In this document: positions 51,827 to 61,453 of the stretch, one piece after another
Layout: every line of letters starts with the position of its first letter
Position numbering within the stretch: position 1 is the stretch's first letter
The notes under the pieces: generated by a model
Databases searched by the model: none
The model's input: the letters and a program-made list of their open reading frames with translations, nothing else
Told to the model about the DNA's origin: nothing
NCBI GenBank assembly: GCA_041395865.1
Contig: JAWKZQ010000003.1
Coordinates: forward strand, 1-64,000
Direction of reading: 5' to 3'
Length of the DNA stretch: 64,000 nucleotides
DNA from: IMCC2047 sp041395865
GTDB taxonomy: Bacteria; Pseudomonadota; Gammaproteobacteria; Pseudomonadales; IMCC2047
Made by a program: the position numbers and the translations under genes

Positions 51827-52375
51827 ATGAGCATTCCAAATATCATCACCAGTTTGCGTATTATCCTGATTCCGGTGATTGTTATCGTCTACTACTTGCC
51901 CTTTAGCTGGAGCAACCTTGCCGCTGCCTGTATTTTCGTGATTGCGGCGCTTTCCGATTGGCTGGACGGCTACCTGGCGCGCAAATGGAACCAGCACACG
52001 CCTTTCGGGGCTTTTTTCGACCCGGTTGCCGATAAGCTGATTGTCGCGACGGCACTGGTTATGCTGGTGCTGGAGTATCCTTCCATCTGGATGACGCTGT
52101 CGGCCATGGTGATTATTGGGCGTGAAATCGTGATTTCCGCGCTGCGCGAGTGGATGGCCGAACTCGGTAAACGCACCAGCGTTGCCGTGTCCTATGTCGG
52201 GAAACTGAAAACGACCTTGCAGATGGTGGCTATCACCATCTTACTGGTTGGAGAACCAGGTACCTGGATTGGTAACCTGGGGCTGTTTGCCCTGGTTGCC
52301 GCCTCTGTACTGACACTCTGGTCCATGTTTATTTACCTGAAAGCGGCCTGGTCGGATTTGACCAGAGAAATGTAA
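51827..52375 (+). CDS. pgsA: CDP-diacylglycerol-glycerol-3-phosphate 3-phosphatidyltransferase
   Basis: PgsA makes phosphatidylglycerophosphate, the first step to phosphatidylglycerol. The CDP-alcohol phosphotransferase motif D-x2-DG-x2-AR-x8-G-x3-D-x3-D is perfect at Asp44 to Asp69 (SDWLDGYLAR, then GAFFDPVADK). 182 residues, about four to six helices. Its stop codon overlaps the start of the next gene by one base. Confidence 0.95.
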   Translation: MSIPNIITSLRIILIPVIVIVYYLPFSWSNLAAACIFVIAALSDWLDGYLARKWNQHTPFGAFFDPVADKLIVATALVMLVLEYPSIWMTLSAMVIIGREIVISALREWMAELGKRTSVAVSYVGKLKTTLQMVAITILLVGEPGTWIGNLGLFALVAASVLTLWSMFIYLKAAWSDLTREM

Positions 52376-53142
52376 TGGATATTCAGGCTTTCCTGGAACG
52401 AATCGACTACCAGGGTTCTACAGCAGTCAGCCTCGAGACCCTGAAAGGGCTGCAGCGCGCTTTCCTGCTGTCGGTTCCCTTTGAAAACCTCGATATACAT
52501 TTCGAGGAAAAAACTGCCTTATCCTTCAACGCCTTCTACGAGAAAATCGTGGAGGAACGCCGTGGCGGCATCAGTTATGAATGCAATGGCCTGCTGTTTG
52601 CCATGTTGCGTGCCCTTGGCTTTGAGGTTCAGCTGCTTTCAGCGCGAGTCTGCCTTGGCGAAGAGCTGACGCCTGAATACGATCACATGCTAATCCTGGT
52701 TTCGTTAGCCGATGGCGACCAGAAAAAGGATTATGTGCTCGATGTTGGCTTAGGGCAGAGCTGCCCTGAACCCATGTTGCTGGGCTCAGAACAAACGTAT
52801 GATTCCGAGAATTGCCATTATCGTCTCGGTACTCACCAGCGCCAGCCGGCCATTTTTTTCAAAACAGCCAACAGCAATTGGCAGCCTCGTCTGGTGTTTG
52901 ATCTGGAGCCAAGGGCGCTGGTTGATTTTGCAGGCATGTACCGTTTCCATCAACAGTCCGAGCAGTCGCCTTTTACCCAGGGCCAACTGGTCACTCGAAT
53001 GACGGAAACGGGGCGAGTCACGCTGAATGGCATGACTTTGGTGGTGACCGAAGGCAGCCGCCGTGAAGAAAGGGCGCTGGCCTCCGAGCAGGAATGCCTG
53101 GAGTGCCTGAAAACCCGGTTTGGTATTGAGTTCGAGACCTGA
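52375..53142 (+). CDS. Arylamine N-acetyltransferase homologue with Ser at the nucleophile position
   Basis: The 255-residue protein matches the NAT family (acetyl-CoA-dependent arylamine N- and O-acetylation): PFENLDIHFEEK, DHMLILV with His104, and VLDVGLG with Asp123. However, the active-site block reads RGGISYECNG, with Ser67 where RGGYCFEQN-type enzymes have the nucleophile Cys, and a Cys three residues later (Cys70). The Ser codon is AGT (52573-52575), one base from Cys TGT. It may be inactive, use Ser, or use Cys70. It overlaps pgsA by one base, so they are co-translated. Confidence 0.8.
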   Translation: MDIQAFLERIDYQGSTAVSLETLKGLQRAFLLSVPFENLDIHFEEKTALSFNAFYEKIVEERRGGISYECNGLLFAMLRALGFEVQLLSARVCLGEELTPEYDHMLILVSLADGDQKKDYVLDVGLGQSCPEPMLLGSEQTYDSENCHYRLGTHQRQPAIFFKTANSNWQPRLVFDLEPRALVDFAGMYRFHQQSEQSPFTQGQLVTRMTETGRVTLNGMTLVVTEGSRREERALASEQECLECLKTRFGIEFET

Positions 53143-54303
53143 TTACGGGTCGATCAGGAAGCGCTCTGTTTCCTGCTTATGTTTATCCAGGTAACGCATG
53201 AAAGGCGTTCCGCCAGTACCAATTTCCGTGGGGTTAGCCTGGCCCGTCTGAGCCTGCTGATGAATGTAGCTGGCGGCGTACTGTAGGTGTATGGCGCGAA
53301 AACGTTCAATCAGCCGAACGCAGGCATTGTAAGCGGCAGCCAGCTCCGGTGTGCGACTTGCTTCGTGTATGACAAAGGCGCGCACTGAAGGCCCCTTCGC
53401 AAGCCGGTTTAAAAAGTCGCGATGCTCCGGTGGCATATAGTTTCGCATTTCCAGCAGGTAGGCCTTTAGCGGGTCATCGGCATGCTCGATTTCCAGCAGG
53501 GTATCCAATGCCGGGATAATACTGCTCTGTGCACCGGTTTCCCCCCTGAGACATTGGGGCTTGTTCTGGTAGGCGGATACGCCCTCATACAGCAATCCAT
53601 CGGGTAAGCTGGGATTGTTGTTCCAGCCGTGAATGAAAGGGCGAACCCGGTTGTAGTAAATGAAAGGATCGCAGTGTTCAGGCATACGCTTGAGGCTTCG
53701 AACCATCGCTTCCAGGGCGCTGCCGATTGTTTGCAAGGCATCCAATAGCCTCTGCGGTTGATTATCGGCAACCGCTGATTGTGCCGGTATCAGGCTGGCA
53801 ATAGCCGGTATTGCCTTTGCTTCGATATCGATGTGAATCAGGATAAACCACTCTTCGTCAATTCCTCCCCAGAAATTCTGCAGCAGGGCAATGTTTCCCA
53901 GCTCAACAGGGCGTTCCGGTTGCAGGCGTTTCCAGTTATGAAGTGCGTAGGAGGCATAGGACAGCACCGGCGGCCTGCCCAGGCGCTGGGCAACTTCATA
54001 CCAGGGTACGGCCAGGCTGGCCGGAAGAATACTCGCCGGTTTTGAACCGCCCCAGACATAGGCATGGCCAATAAAAGAGAGAAGAAGCATGGCTCGCTCA
54101 AGTGTCGGTTTGGTCACCAGTTTTGCCACGGGAAAGTCAGGCAAGTCTTTCAATAGGACCTGTAGCTGGTCGCTGAGCAGCAGTTTAGGAAGTGCATGGG
54201 CTGCCTGCTCCCAGCTTGAAAAGGTTTCAGGCAGCGTTGTCAGTGGCGATTTGTCGGGTAGAAAACCCAACTGGGCATTAAATTTAGGCTGCATGGAAGT
54301 CAT
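53143..54303 (-). CDS. Indoleamine 2,3-dioxygenase family protein
   Basis: The 386-residue heme dioxygenase matches the IDO family: RPFIHGW near the middle, the proximal His339 in FRAIHLQYAASYIH, and the C-terminal loop GTGGTPFMRYLDKHKQET. It should oxidise tryptophan or another indoleamine to N-formylkynurenine-type products. It diverges from the tyrosine operon across 139 bp. No kynureninase or formamidase genes are in the window. ATG 54303 or 54294 could be the start. Confidence 0.85.
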   Translation of the reverse strand: MTSMQPKFNAQLGFLPDKSPLTTLPETFSSWEQAAHALPKLLLSDQLQVLLKDLPDFPVAKLVTKPTLERAMLLLSFIGHAYVWGGSKPASILPASLAVPWYEVAQRLGRPPVLSYASYALHNWKRLQPERPVELGNIALLQNFWGGIDEEWFILIHIDIEAKAIPAIASLIPAQSAVADNQPQRLLDALQTIGSALEAMVRSLKRMPEHCDPFIYYNRVRPFIHGWNNNPSLPDGLLYEGVSAYQNKPQCLRGETGAQSSIIPALDTLLEIEHADDPLKAYLLEMRNYMPPEHRDFLNRLAKGPSVRAFVIHEASRTPELAAAYNACVRLIERFRAIHLQYAASYIHQQAQTGQANPTEIGTGGTPFMRYLDKHKQETERFLIDP

Positions 54304-54442
54304 CGCTTGTCATCACCTGTTTTTCTTCTTTTGATAGTTACGCTGCGTTGAAGTTCTGAAAGCGCGGAGGTGGTGATTGAACCCGCTTGTCTCAGGGCGG
54401 GTCTAACAGGAAGTTAGCAAACTTATCTTTGAGGGGGTCGGC

Positions 54443-55498
54443 ATGGTGCCACATGTCAATAATCCCATGGGAATCAACGGGTTTGAGTTTGTTGAGTACA
54501 CGGCACAGGATAGTCGCCAGTTAGCGCGCCTATTTGAGCAAATGGGTTTTGTCGCCATTGCCAGGCACCGTTCCAAGGATGTGGTGCTTTACCGCCAGGG
54601 ATATATCAATTTTATACTTAACCATGAACCCGATAGCTTTGCCCAGGGATTTGCCCGGGTACACGGGCCCTCTGTCTGCGCCATCGGCATTCGTATCGCA
54701 AATGCAGCCGAAGCCTTAAAGAGAGCCATCGCACTCGGGGCCGAGCCTCACACCAGTCACCCCGGCCCTATGGAGTTGAATATTCCCGCCATCTACGGGG
54801 TTGGACGCAGCCTGATTTACCTGATTGATACCTACGCGCACGACAGTATTTATGACGTGGATTTTGTTGCCGAGCCCGGCGTATCGTTTAACCCGCCAGG
54901 TGTCGGACTTGAAGAAATCGATCACCTGACCAATAACGTTTGCCAGGGCCACATGGATGAATGGGCCGGTTTCTATGAGCGGCTTTTCGGTTTTCGGGAG
55001 ATTCGCTATTTCGATATCCACGGCAAGCAAACCGGCTTGCGTTCACGCGCCATGGTCAGCCCCTGCGGCAAGGTGCGTATCCCTATCAATGAGCCGACCG
55101 ATACCGGGTCGCAGATTCAGGAATACCTGAACCTTTACCACGGCGAGGGCGTTCAGCATATTGCCCTGCAGACCGGGGATATTTACACCACGGTCGAATC
55201 CTTAAGGGAAAAGGGCGTTCGTTTCATGGATGTGCCCGATACCTATTATGAGCAGGTCGATGAGCGGGTTCCCGGTCATGGCGAGGACCTGGAGCGGCTC
55301 CATAAAAATAAAATTTTAATCGACGGCTCGTTAGGCAAGAGCGGAGGACTGCTGTTGCAGATTTTTACCGAAACCGTGATTGGGCCCATCTTTTTCGAGA
55401 TTATCCAGCGCAAGGGCAACGAGGGTTTTGGCGAAGGTAACTTCCAGGCGCTGTTTGAGGCCATTGAACGCGATCAGCTGAAACGGGGTGTGCTCTGA
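54443..55498 (+). CDS. hpd: 4-Hydroxyphenylpyruvate dioxygenase
   Basis: The 351-residue non-heme iron enzyme converts 4-hydroxyphenylpyruvate to homogentisate in tyrosine breakdown. The 2-His-1-Glu iron ligands are His161 (EEIDHLTNNV), His239 (GVQHIALQTGDI) and Glu319 (FFEIIQRKG). GAGGGGG precedes ATG 54443. It heads the tyrosine operon; hmgA starts one base after its stop. Confidence 0.96.
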   Translation: MVPHVNNPMGINGFEFVEYTAQDSRQLARLFEQMGFVAIARHRSKDVVLYRQGYINFILNHEPDSFAQGFARVHGPSVCAIGIRIANAAEALKRAIALGAEPHTSHPGPMELNIPAIYGVGRSLIYLIDTYAHDSIYDVDFVAEPGVSFNPPGVGLEEIDHLTNNVCQGHMDEWAGFYERLFGFREIRYFDIHGKQTGLRSRAMVSPCGKVRIPINEPTDTGSQIQEYLNLYHGEGVQHIALQTGDIYTTVESLREKGVRFMDVPDTYYEQVDERVPGHGEDLERLHKNKILIDGSLGKSGGLLLQIFTETVIGPIFFEIIQRKGNEGFGEGNFQALFEAIERDQLKRGVL

Positions 55499-55499
55499 G

Positions 55500-56636
55500 A
55501 TGGCCCGTTCCAAGTGGATTTCCCTGCCGCGTATCGAGGGGCTTTCATCCCGTCAGGCTCATGCTGACTTGCCTCCGGACACCTTTGAGCGGGAACTGGG
55601 ACGGGAAGGTTTTTATGGGCCCGCAACGCAAATGTACCACCGACACGCACCGACTGCCTGGGTCGATGTGCAGGGGCCGTTACGCCCCCGTGCACTGGAT
55701 ACCTGCAAACTTGAGCAACAGGCATCTTCCCCCTGGCTGGCATCGCGCTTGTTGAGTAATGCCGCCGTTAAGATTCGCTTTTGGAAAAGCCCGCAGGCGA
55801 TGGATCACCTGGTGCGCAATGCCGATGGCGACGAACTCCTGTTTTTTCACCAGGGACAGGCTGAACTCTTCTGCGACTACGGACATTTGCGCCTGCAGGA
55901 GGGGGATTATGTGGTGCTGCCACGCGGTACCATGTGGCGAATTGATCACGATAAACCCGTGGCTGTACTGGTGGTGGAGGCGACTAACGACAGCTACCAC
56001 CTGCCTGAAAAGGGGCTGGTTGGTGGGCACGCAATTTTCGATCCGGCCATGCTGGATACGCCGAAAATCGACGACGCTTTTGTTGCCCAGCAAACGGAAG
56101 AGCCCTGGCAGGTTCTGGTTAAATGCCGTGAACAGGTCAGCACTATCAGTTACCCCTTTAACCCGTTGGATGCGGTGGGATGGCACGGTTCGTTGATGCC
56201 GGTTCGTATTAACTGGCGCGATATCCGGCCAATAATGAGCGCGCGCTATCATGTGCCGCCCTCCGCGCATACCACCTTTGCCGCCGGTCGATTTGTGGTT
56301 TGTACCTTTGTACCGAGACCCATGGAAAGCGACCCTGGCGCGCTCAAGGTGCCATTTTTTCATAATAACGATGATTACGACGAAGTGATTTTCTACCACC
56401 GCGGCAACTTTTTTTCCCGGGATAATATCCACCCGGGCATGTTAACCCTGCACCCGGCGGGGATTACCCACGGGCCGCACCCCAAAGCCCTGTCGGCCGG
56501 GCAGCAGGCCGCGCGCAAGGAAACTGACGAAGTGGCGGTAATGATCGATAGCCGGGATCCGCTGACGCTTGCAGACTTACCCTCTGGCGTTGAGTGGCCG
56601 GGTTACGTGGATTCCTGGAAAGGGGAAGGGTTATGA
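55500..56636 (+). CDS. hmgA: Homogentisate 1,2-dioxygenase
   Basis: The 378-residue cupin-fold dioxygenase opens the ring of homogentisate to maleylacetoacetate. Features are GDELLFFHQGQAELFCDYGH and the C-terminal HPAGITHGPHP iron-binding block with YHRGNFF before it. ATG 55500 follows the hpd stop directly. Its stop overlaps the next start (ATGA). Confidence 0.93.
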   Translation: MARSKWISLPRIEGLSSRQAHADLPPDTFERELGREGFYGPATQMYHRHAPTAWVDVQGPLRPRALDTCKLEQQASSPWLASRLLSNAAVKIRFWKSPQAMDHLVRNADGDELLFFHQGQAELFCDYGHLRLQEGDYVVLPRGTMWRIDHDKPVAVLVVEATNDSYHLPEKGLVGGHAIFDPAMLDTPKIDDAFVAQQTEEPWQVLVKCREQVSTISYPFNPLDAVGWHGSLMPVRINWRDIRPIMSARYHVPPSAHTTFAAGRFVVCTFVPRPMESDPGALKVPFFHNNDDYDEVIFYHRGNFFSRDNIHPGMLTLHPAGITHGPHPKALSAGQQAARKETDEVAVMIDSRDPLTLADLPSGVEWPGYVDSWKGEGL

Positions 56637-57616
56637 AACTGGCATCGCTGAAGCAGGGCGGCAGGGACGGCACGTTGGTTGTGGTCAGTCGCAACCTTTC
56701 TCGGGCTGTTATTGTGGACGACGTTGCGGCTCACTTACAAGGTGTACTGGAATCTTGGCATTCGTTAGCGCCGCAACTGGCTGATATTTATCAGGCGCTC
56801 AATTGTGGAAAAATTAAGGGGTTTGAGCTTGATGCGGCGCAGTTGGCCGCGCCACTGCCGCGAACTTACCAGTGGCTGGACGGTAGCGCCTACCTTCCTC
56901 ATGTTGAGCTGGTTCGCAAGGCGAGAGGCAGTGAATTACCCGAGCAGTTACTGACGGACCCGCTTATGTACCAGGGGGGCGGCGATAGCCTGCTGGGACC
57001 GCGGGATGCCATTCCCCTGGGCGATGAGAGCTGGGGGCTTGATTTTGAGTCCGAAATCGGGGTGCTCACCGATGATGTTCCCATGGGCGTTTCTCCTGCT
57101 GAGGCGGGAACTCACATAAAGCTTCTGGTGCTCATCAACGACGTGTCCCTGCGCGAGTTGATTCCGGCGGAGTTGGCAAAAGGGTTTGGCTTTTTGCAGG
57201 GCAAACCCTCCAGTGCGCTGTCGCCGGTAGCGGTAACGACCGATGAGCTGGGCGATGCATGGGACGGAACACGATTAAACCTGCCCCTGCTTACGATGTT
57301 AAATGGTGAGCTTTTTGGCCAGCCGGAAGCCGGTCAGGATATGCACTTCAGTTTTCCCGAACTGATCAGCCATGCGGCTAAAACCCGGCGTTTATCTGCC
57401 GGCACCTTGATTGGTTCCGGCACGGTTTCCAATCGTGACAGCCGCCGCGGCGCGTCCTGCCTGGTAGAAAAGCGGGTGATTGAAATTGTCAGCAAAGGAA
57501 AGCCCGAAACGGAATACATGAAGGTGGGAGACCGGGTTCGCATTGAGATGCGCGACCGGCAGGGCGACTCTGTTTTCGGCGCGATCGAACAGGAGGTGGT
57601 GCCATGGCAGCGCTAA
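56633..57616 (+). CDS. fahA: Fumarylacetoacetate hydrolase
   Basis: The 327-residue FAH-family enzyme splits fumarylacetoacetate to fumarate and acetoacetate. The catalytic FAH segments DFESEIGVLTDDVPMG, LVLINDVSLREL and AGTLIGSGTVSN are present. The ATG overlaps hmgA by 4 nt, and its 3' end overlaps maiA by 13 nt. Confidence 0.93.
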   Translation: MKLASLKQGGRDGTLVVVSRNLSRAVIVDDVAAHLQGVLESWHSLAPQLADIYQALNCGKIKGFELDAAQLAAPLPRTYQWLDGSAYLPHVELVRKARGSELPEQLLTDPLMYQGGGDSLLGPRDAIPLGDESWGLDFESEIGVLTDDVPMGVSPAEAGTHIKLLVLINDVSLRELIPAELAKGFGFLQGKPSSALSPVAVTTDELGDAWDGTRLNLPLLTMLNGELFGQPEAGQDMHFSFPELISHAAKTRRLSAGTLIGSGTVSNRDSRRGASCLVEKRVIEIVSKGKPETEYMKVGDRVRIEMRDRQGDSVFGAIEQEVVPWQR

Positions 57617-58257
57617 CCCTCTACAGCTACTTTCGCAGTTCCTGCAGCTATCGGGTGCGTATTGCGCTGTTGCTAAAGGGGTTGCCCTTCGAAGGGCGTT
57701 ATATTCACCTGCTACGGCAGGGCGGGGAACAGCGCTTACCGGACTATCGGGCTGTTAATCCGCAAGGTTTGGTCCCAGCCCTGGAGGATGACGAGGGTGT
57801 GCTGACACAGTCGATCGCTATTATCGAGTACCTGGAAGAGCGTTACCCGGAGCCTGCGCTGTTACCAGAAAATAGTCGCCATAGGGCCTATGTCAGATCA
57901 TTGGCTCAAATGCTGGCCTGCGATATCCAGCCATTGAATAACCTGCGCGTACTTCAGAAACTTAAGCAGGATTTTAATGCCGATCAGCAACAGATCGAAG
58001 ACTGGTATTTACATTGGGTTGGGGAGGGGCTGATGGCCTTTGAGAGTGTTTTGGTGTCGCAAAAGCTGGCTGGCGATTGCTGTTACGGAAACAAGCCCAC
58101 ATTGGCCGATATCTGCCTGGTTCCACAGGTCTACAATGCCCTGCGTTTTAATTACGATTTGTCAGCAACCCCGCGAATACAGGCGATTTATGAGCATTGC
58201 GCAAGCCTGACCGCCTTTGAAAAAGCGGCACCGGAAAATCAACCGGACGCCGAATAG
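57604..58257 (+). CDS. maiA: Maleylacetoacetate isomerase (zeta-class GST)
   Basis: The 217-residue glutathione-dependent isomerase converts maleylacetoacetate to fumarylacetoacetate. The zeta-class motif SSCSYRVRIALLLKG is at residues 9-23, and TQSIAIIEYLEE follows. Last gene of the hpd-hmgA-fahA-maiA operon, all co-directional and overlapping or adjacent. Confidence 0.94.
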   Translation: MAALTLYSYFRSSCSYRVRIALLLKGLPFEGRYIHLLRQGGEQRLPDYRAVNPQGLVPALEDDEGVLTQSIAIIEYLEERYPEPALLPENSRHRAYVRSLAQMLACDIQPLNNLRVLQKLKQDFNADQQQIEDWYLHWVGEGLMAFESVLVSQKLAGDCCYGNKPTLADICLVPQVYNALRFNYDLSATPRIQAIYEHCASLTAFEKAAPENQPDAE

Positions 58258-58347
58258 CCCGGCCATTCACAGCCTTGTAGCGCCTGAACCGGGAAATCCA
58301 GGGTTTGTCTAACGCAGTATGCTACTACGTGTGAAGGAGTGCGGTTT

Positions 58348-59278
58348 ATGGTTCATTCACCGAATTCAACGCTGCTCGAGTTTGCGAAGGTGCGACAACT
58401 GGTTGGCTTGACCGAGCCTAGCCTGAAAGCCATTGCTGAAAAGCGGGCTGGTTACAGCGTCGAAAAAGGGCGTCGCTTCCTGGCGTTTCAGCAGCGGATT
58501 AACAGCGAAATGCTCGGGCACCGTGTCATCACCAGCAATGCCTATACGGCCTGGTTCAGTAAAGGGCTGCAAAGCTTCGAGCAGGTCCAAGCCTTTATTG
58601 TGCAATTCTCGGTTTTCTCCAACCAGTTTTTGGTGGCTCAGTTACAGAAAATGATTAATGCCGATACGCTGGAAGGTATGCGGGTTTCCAAAGAAATACT
58701 GGCGAACGAAATCGGTGTCCTTTTCAACAGCGGGAACTCACAGCCGCTGGAAAAAACACAGGCCGCTGCCAGTGAGGATGCCGGCCCAACCGCGATGGAG
58801 GGCTCTGTTGACGGCGGAATTTTTCGTTTTAAAGCCGCTCACTTCGAGTGGTTAATGAGAATTGCCGACAAACTGGCGTTGGGATTGTCCGATGTCGGTC
58901 GGCGCTGCCATGGTACGCCTTCGACATTGTTTTATTGTGATGAGCTGATTCGGCTTTACGGTAATGAAGATTACCGAACTTCCCAGGCTACCAGCTATGC
59001 CGTCGAAAACGGGCGGCAGCGGGGTTCTGGGATGAGTTATCTGAAGGGTTGGACCGGTACAACCACCGTACCGGCAGACCTGCCGTTGGGTTTTTACCTG
59101 GCATGGCCGCATCGAGGCTCCAGCATGCCCTGCATACCCAGGAGGAACTGGAAGCGCTTTATTTCAGTCGTGACCTGGATGAAGCGGCTTTTATCAGGTG
59201 GAGGTAATGAAATGCTCGATGGCGTCATGCCTTCTGGGATGGTTTGAACAACAGCGGCTGCGTGTCAGGCGGCCTGTG
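58348..59278 (+). pseudogene. Heme-oxygenase-like diiron-type protein, frameshifted in its last third
   Basis: From ATG 58348 (AAGGAG 8 nt upstream) about 215 residues are intact: EKGRRFLAFQQRINSEMLG, SKEILANEIGVLF and FRFKAAHFEWLM. Downstream, restoring a T after 58995, a T in the T run near 59094, and removing one C near 59121 gives ENWAAAGFWDEL, then FFTWHGRIEAQHALHTQEEL. The E...H...E...H-x-x-E-x-x-H-like pattern fits heme-oxygenase-like diiron oxygenases. A further indel near 59205 joins GGNEMLDGVM to AFWDGLNN and a stop at 59276-59278. The substrate is unknown. It follows the tyrosine operon on the same strand. Confidence 0.55.
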
Positions 59279-59296
59279 AACCACGTAGCGAGTTCG

Positions 59297-61258
59297 TTAG
59301 AGAATGGCTCTTTTGTGCGCCTGTGGCACAAGGTTCCTGTAACCGTCCAGGGCTTCCGGATTGGCCGGGGCAGAGATTTTTACTTCCGGCCTTCCACAAC
59401 GGCCTTGACGGCCAGCTCAACGACCTTTCCTGAACGGGTTCGCGGTACGGTGTCCACCGGGTATATCAGGTCGGGAACGTGCCGAGGGAGTGGCGCCTTC
59501 GCGGATTTGCGTTTTGATTCAGTTAATCAAGGCAATATTAAGGTGCGCGCCACTCCCTGAGTTGTACGAACAGGATGATTTGCTGATCGTTTAAGTGTTG
59601 TTTGCCAATGACAACACTGTCCAGAACTTCCGGGATTTGCTCTACCTGCCGGTAGATTTCTGCACTGCCAATGCGGACGCCGCCGGGATTCAGGGTGGTG
59701 TCGGAACGGCCGTGGATAATAAATCCGCCCTGGGCAGTGATTTGGCAAGAAATCATACGCCATGGTTCAGAGGCCCGGAAACGTTCGAAATAAGCCGCGC
59801 GATATTTTTGGCCGGCGGTATCGTTCCAGAAACCGATCGGCATGGATGGAAAAGGTTTGCTGCAGACAAGCTCTCCCTTTTGCTCTTGAACAGGCTGGCC
59901 TTGCTCATCGACCACATCAACGGCCATTCCCAGCCCTGCGCAGGTAATTTCGCCGCGGTAAACGGGCTGCGCGGGGTTCCCCAGCACGAAGCAGGAGATA
60001 ATGTCAGTGCCGCCGGAAATTGAGGACAACTGCACATCCTCTTTGATGTGCTCATAGACATAATCGAAATGTTCAGGGCTGAGTGTTGAGCCGGTTGAGG
60101 CGATGGTGCTGGGAATGCTCCAGGTTATGGGTTTCCTCAGGGCGGCAGCGGTTTTGCCAGTTATCGATAAATTTAGCGGATGTGCCGAACAGGGTGACAT
60201 CTCCGGTATCAATGTAATCGAACAGCACGGTTTCGGATGGATACACGGGTGAGCCGTCGTAGAGCATCAGTGTTGCTGTAGCGCTGGAAACCATCCAGGA
60301 GTGCCACATCATCCAGCTGGTAGTGGTGTAATGCAAAGAATACGGTGGTTGGGTTCGAATATCGCAGTGCAACTGGTGCTCCTTGGTGCGCAACAGGGTG
60401 CCGCCACCAGAGTAGACGATGCATTTGGGGAGGCCGGTGGTGCCGCTGGAAAATAGAATGCGGGGGTGGTTAAAGGGGAAGCGGGGAAGTTGATGTGCTG
60501 CGGTAAGGAGGCAGCAGGTCTTCCCAAAGCGTGTAATCATCGTTAGCTCGTTCTCGTCATTGGCGCTGACGCAGGGATAGTCGTAGGGGAACGATAATAA
60601 CCTTATCTATTGATTTAATTTTATCTGTCAAGATATTGATATTTCTAATTTTTTGCACTTTCCGACATAAAAGTGGCCGTCGTGGGCGATCAGTAATTTG
60701 GGTTCCAACTGCTCGAAACGATCCAGTAAACCCTGGCCGCCGAAATCCGGTGAGCAGGAACGCAGATTGCACCCAGGCTGGTTGCGGCCAGCGTATGGCG
60801 GCAACGGTTTCTGGCGTGTTGGCCATGTAGGCGGCGACACGGTCACCGGCAGTGAGCCCCAGCGCCTGGAATGCCTGTTGCAGACGTGATACCAGTTCGT
60901 TTAGCTGGCGCCAGCACAAGCGCCTGTGCAGCTTGTGCTTGTCTTCGGACCAGAACACGATGGCATCTTCCGAGTCGTGACGGCGCAACAGGTTTTCTGC
61001 AAAATTCAGCCTTGCGTTTGGGAAGAAGCTGTATCAGCATTTTCCGAGGTCAGCTTCTGGATCGTTCTTGTCACCGATAACTTCGCAGAAATCCCAGATT
61101 GAGGACCAAAACGTGCCGGGTTCGGTGACTGACCAGTGGTGTAAGGTCTGATAATCTGCAAATTCAAGCGCATAGTCGTCCCACAGGAAATCTTGATAGG
61201 CGCTGAGGTTGGTTTGTGCAATATGTAGTTCGGACGGTTGCCAGATTGGTTTTTTCAT
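59297..61258 (-). pseudogene. aacS: Acetoacetyl-CoA synthetase, multiply frameshifted
   Basis: Pieces in several frames line up with the AacS/acyl-CoA ligase family: the N-terminus from ATG 61258 (KPIWQPSELHIAQTNLSAYQ); SFPNARLNFAENLL; LTAGDRVAAYMANTPETVAA; CSPDFGGQGLLDRFEQLEPK; the AMP-binding loop FSSGTTGLPKCIVYSGGG; FIIHGRSDTTLNPGGVRIGS; and a C-terminal YPVDTVPRTRSGKVVELAVK then AHKRAIL-stop. The span, 1962 nt, is exactly the usual AacS size, so the damage is one- or two-base indels, not large deletions. AacS activates acetoacetate, the product of the FahA reaction, which explains the placement. Confidence 0.8.
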
Positions 61259-61453
61259 ATACCTGCCCTGTGGCTTTGACAATAAAAAAAGGTATGATCA
61301 GTGGCTTTATCTTGCCGAGGTGGACTGGTTGATCATAATCGCTGTCATAGCCTTGCCTGAAGACTTGTTTTCTGCATGGCGGGTCATTGATAATCGGTGC
61401 TCGTTTTAAGATGGACCCCGGTGCTCGCCGCAATCCCTGGTTTGGAGTAAACC

